A DNA stretch of 61,535 bases from Bradyrhizobium sp. (GTDB lineage: Bacteria; Pseudomonadota; Alphaproteobacteria; Rhizobiales; Xanthobacteraceae): assembly GCA_028290305.1 (NCBI GenBank), contig JAQGKC010000426.1, positions 1-61,535 on the forward strand, read 5' to 3'. The position numbers were made by a program, and so were the translations under genes. The notes beneath the pieces are model-generated. The model was not told the origin of the DNA and searched no databases. It saw only the letters and a program-made list of their open reading frames with translations. Positions 56,451-61,535 of this stretch are shown piece by piece (the first letter of the stretch is position 1; every line of letters begins with the position of its first letter).

Positions 56451-57777
56451 TGCTCTGTACCTCAAACCATGCGCAAAGCGTAACGCTCAAAACGCCGTTC
56501 GCGAGCCGTTAGATTCTTTTATCGGATCGCCTCCAATATGTCGCAGCATCGCGAGCCGCCATCTATCTTCCTTGTCTCGAACGATTTGCCAAGTTGCGTC
56601 GTGGGACGATTGAACGCTTGCTGCTGCGGATAGGTCTAGCGACGAAAGAACGACGACGGACTGACCCGCAGCATCCCATCCGTCCTTCCAGGCTCGAGCG
56701 AATTGCTCGAATTTCCCCCAGTAAAATATCGCAAAGCCTAATTTGTGAGGCCAATACAGTTGTTGTCGAATTGCATGCTGTTAACGAATGAAGTCGTGTT
56801 TTAGCCAATTGAATTGTGCTCAGCGAGTGACGCAGTTTATCATTAAATCGCTTAGTCCGATAAATTTCCATATTCAGCCCTCCAGCTAACTAAAATCCCC
56901 GCCAGGGAGGTAAGCAAGTATTATTCCAGTCAAAAAATAGATGTTGTTCCAGTTAGACAATATCGGAACAGTTTGGTTCAAACCCCCACGCTATTTTCAC
57001 TATTTTCACCGCAATCATTGCGGAGCGCGGGACGGTATTGTTACCGAATACCGGAACGAGTTCTGTCCCACGACCGGAACGAAATTCAGGCGTTTTGTAT
57101 CTGGCCGCCGCTGACGGTTCCATTTTTTTGGACTTTGATGTCCCTGTTTGATCAATTTTGGGACAACCCGGATCCGGGCAAGCAGCGACTAAACATAGGG
57201 CTAGCTGTGCAAATCCGATACGTAAGCAAGCCGATATCTATTCATAATTCATGTCCGGCACAAGGTTAAGACGATGGCCGGCATTCGGTTAAGTTCAATG
57301 CGACCGATCGACGCCTGAGCAAGGTCGCCAAGACCGCAATATGCTTATTTACCTCATGAAATTCGACAAGGCTGTCTTTCGTGCGCAGTGGCCGCCAGAC
57401 GAAGGCCAACACCCGAATCGCTCGCTAGCATGATGCCGATGGACCAACTCATGCAGATGCAGCGGCAGGCCGTACCATGACATCCGATCTGCATCGGATT
57501 TTCCCGAAAAACACCGCGTCGTCCAACTGAGGATTTCCTTCTCGAAGTGACGGCCTTGCCTCATCATTTCAAATCGGCTTGAGAATTCTAAACCGGTTTT
57601 TAATTGAGAACATTGCATTCGGCCGCCATCTTGAAACCGGCTGCCGACGCTTCGTTCAATCTCTGCATCTGCAGTTTATTCGGGTGAGCCTTCCAGGAAA
57701 GCGTTCTCGGGGAAGCGTTACAAGCTGGGCGATAGAAAAGTCCATGCGCGCAACGGCTAATTCTGTTCGGAGGCAAG
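56451..57777. other. Large gene-poor region
   Basis: About 1.3 kb with at most one small gene (56563-56871, reverse strand). GGAACGA/GGAACAG and TTCCAGT words repeat loosely around 56930-57080. A reverse frame at 57349-57618 has no ribosome site. I find no RNA gene and no transposon ends. Confidence 0.38.
56563..56871 (-). CDS. Small hypothetical protein (102 aa), uncertain
   Basis: The ATG at 56871 has a strong GGAGG 7-8 bp upstream, better than most genes here. The first 60 residues are plausible (MEIYRTKRFNDKLRHSL then a helical LRLCDILLGEIRAIRSS-like stretch), while the Arg/Ser-rich rest looks out of frame. I do not recognise it; it may be a short real gene or a decayed one. Confidence 0.3.
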   Translation of the reverse strand: MEIYRTKRFNDKLRHSLSTIQLAKTRLHSLTACNSTTTVLASQIRLCDILLGEIRAIRSSLEGRMGCCGSVRRRSFVARPIRSSKRSIVPRRNLANRSRQGR

Positions 57778-58329
57778 ATGATTCTGTTCTCACGCTCCTA
57801 TATTCGCAAACGTGTGATCTCTCTCGCGACGACGGCTTCGGTCGCAGCGACGTCACTTGCCATGGCGCACGGGCCAACATCGGGGCAGCGAGTTCGTGCC
57901 ACCATACCGGATCAATACCTCGCCGATCGGTCGGGCAATTCCGGAGAAGCGCCGTTCTTGTCGGAAAACGAATCCGCCATGAACAAGATGATGGCGGACA
58001 TGAATGTCAAGCCGACCGGCGATGTCGATCGGGACTTCGTCGCGATGATGGTGCCGCACCATCAAGGCGCCGTCGATATGGCGAAGGCTGAGCTCAGATA
58101 CGGACACAACGAGCAGCTTCGCCATCTAGCGCAGGAAATCGTCGCGAATCAGCAGCAGGAAATCACCGTGATGCGGCATGCCGTCGGCGAGTCGTCGCCG
58201 CCATCGGTCGCGCCACCTGACCAGTCATCGTCATCGTCATCGCCGGAAATCAGCCCGCACCCGATGCCGCAAGGCGCAATGAGCATGCCCGACGATTCGA
58301 TGTCCAATACCTCAATGAAGAGCAAATAG
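57778..58329 (+). CDS. Periplasmic DUF305-family protein
   Basis: 183 residues with GGAGG 4 bp before the ATG. A signal peptide covers residues 1-30 (RKRVISLATTASVAATSLAMA). The DUF305 core is MNKMMADM, then DFVAMMVPHHQGAVDMAKAEL with the His pair H94-H95 and Met residues, and IVANQQQEITVM. The C-terminal 45 residues are Ser/Pro/Met-rich. Family members are found beside copper and metal-handling genes, and Met/His residues could bind copper; that is inference. It starts the right-hand, non-EPS part of the window. Confidence 0.85.
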   Translation: MILFSRSYIRKRVISLATTASVAATSLAMAHGPTSGQRVRATIPDQYLADRSGNSGEAPFLSENESAMNKMMADMNVKPTGDVDRDFVAMMVPHHQGAVDMAKAELRYGHNEQLRHLAQEIVANQQQEITVMRHAVGESSPPSVAPPDQSSSSSSPEISPHPMPQGAMSMPDDSMSNTSMKSK

Positions 58330-58340
58330 GAGCACGCGCA

Positions 58341-58397
58341 ATGAAGCGTGTTTCTATGGCTCAAGCGATCTCGGAACGTATCGCTCTGGCGGTCTAA
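58341..58397 (+). CDS. Very short open frame after the DUF305 gene (18 aa)
   Basis: ATG preceded by AGGAGC 8 bp upstream, 11 bp after the DUF305 stop, encoding MKRVSMAQAISERIALAV. It looks like the start of a gene whose body has been lost, or a short leader peptide. Too short to test by composition. Confidence 0.25.
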   Translation: MKRVSMAQAISERIALAV

Positions 58398-58560
58398 GCA
58401 CAGGCAGCGTTCGACGGTCGCCCCTTAAACCCCGCCGCAATTACAATCAATCTTCCAGCCTTCAAATTCGATATCCCACCAGTGATCCGCCGCGCATTGG
58501 CGTGCAGCGCTTGACGCTTTCTGCGTTTGCCCGCATCGGGCAGTCGTTGCCGGCCAAGAC

Positions 58561-58590
58561 AATGAAAGCTTTTTTAATGAAAGCTTTTTT
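58561..58590 (+). repeat. Tandem 15-bp repeat, two perfect copies
   Basis: AATGAAAGCTTTTTT occurs twice head to tail, with the next two bases continuing the pattern. It lies in the 390-bp gap between the DUF305 and aldo/keto reductase genes, inside an open frame without family likeness (it would encode MKAFLMKAFL). A replication-slippage duplication is the simplest origin. Confidence 0.8.
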
Positions 58591-58721
58591 AATCGAAATC
58601 CCGGTTGGCCCACATCATGTTCAGGCAACGGAAGCCAGCACGACGCCATCGCGTCGTAAACGCGTCGCCGCGGCTTTCCTCGCACCACCGAAACTGACGC
58701 GCGCCGCCTAAACGGGAATTA

Positions 58722-59750
58722 ATGATGTCACGCTCCGAACGAACCAACGTCGAAATGGAATTCGTCGAAATTCCCCACACCTCGCTTAGGGCGTCGCGCC
58801 TCGCGCTGGGAACCTGGGCGATGGGCGGCTGGATGTGGGGTGGAAGTGACGAGAAGGATGCCATTCGCACCATTCATGCGGCGCTGGACCGCGGGATCAA
58901 CCTGATCGACACCGCGCCGGTCTACGGTTTTGGGCGTTCGGAGGAGATCGTCGGCAAGGCGCTGGCTGCCGGAGGCCGGCGCAAACACACCCTCATCGCC
59001 ACCAAGGTCGGGCTCGACTGGACCGATGGCAAACCATTTCGCAATGCCAGCAAAGCGCGAATCGTCCAGGAGGCGGAGCAATCATTGCGGCGTCTGCGAA
59101 CCGACGTCATCGATCTCTACCAAGTGCACTGGCCGGATCCGAACACGCCAATCGCGGAAACTGCCGATGCCATGAGCACTTTGCTCCGCGCAGGAAAGAT
59201 TCGCGCCATCGGCGTCAGTAATTTCAGCCCGGTACAGATGGACGAGTTCCGTGCGGTTGCACCGCTGCACGCCGCTCAGCCGCCCTACAATCTGTTTGAG
59301 CGCGCGATCGAACAGGATGTGCTGCCATATTGCCGCGATCACAACATCGCGCTGCTCGCCTATGGCTCGCTCTGCCGCGGTCTGCTCTCCGGGAGCATGT
59401 CCCGATCAAGCCGCTTTACAGGCGACGATCTGCGCAAGGCCGATCCGAAATTTCAGCCGCCTCGCTTTGAACAATACCTCGATGCGGTCGAGAAGCTCGA
59501 TCTGTTTGCCCGTGAGCACTACGGCAAGCGCGTCATCCATCTCGCGGCACGTTGGGTGCTCGATCGCAACAACACGAATATCGCGTTGTGGGGTGCCCGG
59601 CGGCCTGAGCAATTGTCGCCGGTCGCTGACGTCATGGGATGGCATATCGGCGACTCCGCAATGGCGGAGATCGATCACATTCTCGGGCAGACAATCAAGG
59701 ACCCGGTGGGACCGGAATTCATGGCGCCACCGGACCGGCTCGCCGCGTAA
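58722..59750 (+). CDS. Aldo/keto reductase
   Basis: 342 residues from the ATG at 58722 or the adjacent ATG at 58725, with GGGAA upstream. The catalytic tetrad is D63 and Y68 (LIDTAPVYGFGRSEE), K95 (IATKVGLDW) and H136 (YQVHWPD). IRAIGVSNFSPVQMDEF near 165-180 and ARWVLDRNNTNIALWGARR near 280 give the cofactor-binding strands. It reduces aldehydes or ketones with NADPH in the cytoplasm; the natural substrate is unknown. It appears unrelated to polysaccharide synthesis. Confidence 0.9.
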   Translation: MMSRSERTNVEMEFVEIPHTSLRASRLALGTWAMGGWMWGGSDEKDAIRTIHAALDRGINLIDTAPVYGFGRSEEIVGKALAAGGRRKHTLIATKVGLDWTDGKPFRNASKARIVQEAEQSLRRLRTDVIDLYQVHWPDPNTPIAETADAMSTLLRAGKIRAIGVSNFSPVQMDEFRAVAPLHAAQPPYNLFERAIEQDVLPYCRDHNIALLAYGSLCRGLLSGSMSRSSRFTGDDLRKADPKFQPPRFEQYLDAVEKLDLFAREHYGKRVIHLAARWVLDRNNTNIALWGARRPEQLSPVADVMGWHIGDSAMAEIDHILGQTIKDPVGPEFMAPPDRLAA

Positions 59751-59782
59751 GCCGCCGCGCCATTTGAATTTGGGAGGAAACA

Positions 59783-60622
59783 ATGAGGCAATCTGTGATC
59801 GTCGCGCTCTTGCTGACTGTTTTCGGATACAGCGCTGCATTCGCCCAGGTCGAAGATCCGCTCACGGCTACGCCTTCGCTCGGTGTCACCTCTCCGCTTG
59901 GAATGGGCACCGATGGATCAGTCGGCGGAACTGGAATCCCGCTGGACTCCACTGAAATGACGTCACTCGGAGTCAGTCCGGCGCCCACCGGCGGCGTAAC
60001 GGGCACAATTGCAATTCCAACCAGTGGTGCAATTACCAACAGCGGTGCGTCATGTTCGACCGTGGGGACTTCGTATTCGGGAATGTTCGGATCAACCGCA
60101 AGCTTCGACGGCGGCGGAACGGCAACGGGAACCGCGGCGCCTGCCACCGCAGCGACGACGGGTAGCACCGCGATGGCGAGCACCACGGCGACGTCGGGAA
60201 TGTCGACATCCTCAGGAATGCTGGACACGTCGGGAATGTCGGGAACGTGCGGCTCCGGCTCAAGCAGCATTGGTTCATCGTCGACTCCAACGTCAACGTT
60301 GCCCACCACGCCGGGCGGCGCCGCTCGAACCGGAATTCCGTTGGGTTCGATGGAGATCAGCAATCTCGGCGTTAGTTCCGCACCAGCGGTACCGACGACA
60401 GGCGTATTGCCCATTGTCGGCACCGTGGGGCCGAGTTCGTTGGTACCAACGATGCCCATTGTTTCACCGACGACGGTAAACGCCGCGGCGTGTGGGACCA
60501 CTGGCGGCATCGGGACCGTTGGGATGCCGAGCGCCCGTACTGGAGCCGGGAACGCCGGAATCACCGGAACGTCGATCTCGGCGCGTCTGCTGAGACAAAC
60601 TTTCCTTTGTGCGCGGTCATGA
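59783..60622 (+). CDS. Secreted Ser/Thr/Gly/Pro-rich protein, tandem copy 1
   Basis: 279 residues with AGGAGGAAA-like sequence (GGGAGGAAACA) before the ATG. Signal peptide at 1-22 (VIVALLLTVFGYSAAFA). The mature chain is low-complexity with recurring TGIPL, TSGMSTSSGML and SSTPTSTLPTTPGG, and IPLGSMEISNLGVSSAPAVP, shared with copy 2. Five cysteines suggest little disulfide structure. The last 15 residues (SARLLRQTFLCARS) run through sequence that in copy 2 is untranslated, so the original stop was lost by frameshift or divergence. Its stop overlaps an ATG as ATGA. Function unknown; cell-surface or periplasmic. Confidence 0.7.
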   Translation: MRQSVIVALLLTVFGYSAAFAQVEDPLTATPSLGVTSPLGMGTDGSVGGTGIPLDSTEMTSLGVSPAPTGGVTGTIAIPTSGAITNSGASCSTVGTSYSGMFGSTASFDGGGTATGTAAPATAATTGSTAMASTTATSGMSTSSGMLDTSGMSGTCGSGSSSIGSSSTPTSTLPTTPGGAARTGIPLGSMEISNLGVSSAPAVPTTGVLPIVGTVGPSSLVPTMPIVSPTTVNAAACGTTGGIGTVGMPSARTGAGNAGITGTSISARLLRQTFLCARS

Positions 60623-61398
60623 AAAAGAAGGTCGTTGCGTCCACTGCGCTACTGACTGCGGTGCTTGCGGCCGCTCGCTTATCGGAGAAATGCTCCATGA
60701 GACCCATCTTAGTCGCCGCGACGGCCTGGCCCCTGTTGTGCTGGGGCCCCGCATTCGCCCAAGTCGGCACGCTCACGCCTCCACTCGGCGCCACCTCTCC
60801 ACTTGCAATGGTTCCCGGGGCGTCAGTCGGCACGACCGGCATCCCGATGGGCGCCACCGAACTCGTATCACCCGGAGTCAGTCCGGTGGCCTCCGGCGTA
60901 ACGGGCACAATTACCATTCCGAGCACAAGCAGCGGTATGGCGTGTTCGACCACGGGGACTTCGCCACTGGGAACGTTCGGATCCCCCGCAACCTACGACG
61001 GCGGCGGAATGGGAATGGTAACCGGAACCGCGACGCCCGCGACCGGCGCAACGTCGGGAACATCAACGTCGCCGGGAATCTCGGCGACGTCGGGAATGTC
61101 GACATCCTCAGGAATGCTGGAAACGTCGGGGTTGTCGGGAATGTGCGGCGCCGGCTCAAGCAGCGTTGCTTCATCGTCGACTCCAACGTCAACGCCGCCC
61201 ACCACGTCGGGTGGCGGCGCTCGAACCGATATTCCGTTGGGTTCTATGGAGATCAGCAATCTCGGGGTTAGTTCCGCACCCGCGGTACCGACGACAACCG
61301 TATCGCCCATTGTGGGCACCATGGGGTCGGTACCAACGGCGCCCACTGTTGCATCTCCGCCCACCGTCTCATCTACGACGCCAAGCACTGTCCCGTGA
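60619..61398 (+). CDS. Secreted Ser/Thr/Gly/Pro-rich protein, tandem copy 2, with a captured leader
   Basis: The family homology starts at the ATG at 60697 (GGAGAAA upstream), whose signal peptide is RPILVAATAWPLLCWGPAFA, giving 233 residues. The same frame is open from an ATG at 60619 whose first residues, MKKKVV and LLTAVLAA, duplicate the start of the gene at 61429. Which start is used is not clear; the upstream one gives two leader sequences in a row. The mature part repeats copy 1 blocks (TSGMSTSSGMLETSG, IPLGSMEISNLGVSSAPAVP) with a shorter C-terminus. Confidence 0.68.
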   Translation: MKKKVVASTALLTAVLAAARLSEKCSMRPILVAATAWPLLCWGPAFAQVGTLTPPLGATSPLAMVPGASVGTTGIPMGATELVSPGVSPVASGVTGTITIPSTSSGMACSTTGTSPLGTFGSPATYDGGGMGMVTGTATPATGATSGTSTSPGISATSGMSTSSGMLETSGLSGMCGAGSSSVASSSTPTSTPPTTSGGGARTDIPLGSMEISNLGVSSAPAVPTTTVSPIVGTMGSVPTAPTVASPPTVSSTTPSTVP

Positions 61399-61428
61399 AA
61401 CAAATTTCATCTGTGAGCGAGCGCGGCC

Positions 61429-61535
61429 ATGAAAAAGAAAGTCGTTATCCCTGTTGCCTTACTGACTGCGGTGCTTGCGGCCGGCGGTCTGTTGTACTTC
61501 ACGCATATCCGCCCATTGGATAAGGTCGTTGCCGC
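61429..61535 (+). CDS. N-terminus of a membrane-anchored protein, probably a periplasmic adaptor (runs off the right edge)
   Basis: The first 35 codons are seen: MKKKVVIPVALLTAVLAAGG then LLYFTHIRPLDKVVA. A basic start and one hydrophobic segment (residues 6-24) point to a signal anchor or a signal peptide. The opening resembles HlyD-like or RND periplasmic adaptors, but too little is present to be sure. A partial copy of this start lies at 60619. Confidence 0.45.
   Translation, partial: MKKKVVIPVALLTAVLAAGGLLYFTHIRPLDKVVA

Noticed and set aside
56973..56998. GGTTCAAACCC-like sequence resembling a tRNA T-arm
   Set aside because: The flanking bases do not form a T-stem and no acceptor or anticodon arm can be folded around it.
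59719..60564. 281-codon reverse frame, Val/Pro-rich, opposite the secreted repeat gene
   Set aside because: The forward frame has a signal peptide, a good ribosome site and a tandem paralogue; the reverse reading is a by-product of the low-complexity repeats.
1..61535. Prophage, integrase, intact insertion sequence or transposon ends flanking the locus
   Set aside because: No integrase, transposase or terminal inverted-repeat pair was recognised, although the relic block at 27.9-28.9 kb shows past rearrangement.

Overview
The window reads as a large surface-polysaccharide (exopolysaccharide or capsule) locus of a GC-rich alphaproteobacterium. A Bradyrhizobium/Rhodopseudomonas-like member of the Rhizobiales is my best guess. 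It rests on the H-NS-family genes with a TWSGRG core, the style of the EPS genes, the high GC of coding DNA and the very AT-rich intergenic islands. No phage, CRISPR array, rRNA, tRNA or intact transposase was recognised.

Layout. (1) 1-6 kb: a damaged beta-helix gene at the left edge, a class I methyltransferase, a secreted beta-helix protein, an FkbM-type methyltransferase and a peroxiredoxin-like/2-oxoglutarate oxygenase fusion. (2) 6.7-14 kb: a GT2-hexapeptide acyltransferase fusion overlapping a second GT2, then a reverse-strand group of acyltransferase-3, Wzy-like polymerase and methyltransferase, then a GT-B transferase. (3) 27.6-14.0 kb, reverse strand: a long run comprising wecG, wecB and wecC type genes, a Gfo/Idh/MocA dehydrogenase, a Wzx flippase, a sugar acetyltransferase interrupted by an amber codon, two DegT aminotransferases, a sugar epimerase and three glycosyltransferases. 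(4) 27.9-28.9 kb: a graveyard made of a GT2 relic joined to a rearranged partial copy of the downstream type I secretion genes. (5) 29.2 kb: a GT2. (6) 41.4-30.3 kb, reverse strand: a tightly coupled type I secretion operon with a 1,980-residue multidomain exoprotein, a 113-residue protein, an ABC exporter, an HlyD-type adaptor and an alpha/alpha-toroid protein. (7) 45.1-41.7 kb: rfbCBDA for dTDP-L-rhamnose, divergent from (8) 45.6-53.8 kb: Wzc-like tyrosine kinase, Wza-like export lipoprotein, a second O-antigen-ligase/polymerase-like membrane protein, an accessory protein and the WcaJ-type initiating transferase. (9) 54.5-56.5 kb: two H-NS-family genes in mostly empty DNA. (10) 57.8 kb to the end: a DUF305 protein, an aldo/keto reductase, two tandem Ser/Thr/Gly-rich secreted proteins and the start of a probable adaptor or membrane protein.

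How the genes could work together: WcaJ starts the lipid-linked unit, WecB/WecC/WecG and the Rfb enzymes supply and use ManNAcA and rhamnose, the other transferases extend and decorate it, Wzx flips it, one of the two Wzy-like proteins polymerises it, and Wzc/Wza control and export it. The type I operon sits inside the locus and probably delivers a matrix-associated protein.

Most notable: an 8-bp word, AATTAAAT, recurs in most long intergenic gaps and almost never in genes; one premature stop sits in an otherwise readable acetyltransferase; and a relic locus is fused exactly at a short shared codon stretch of two neighbouring genes.
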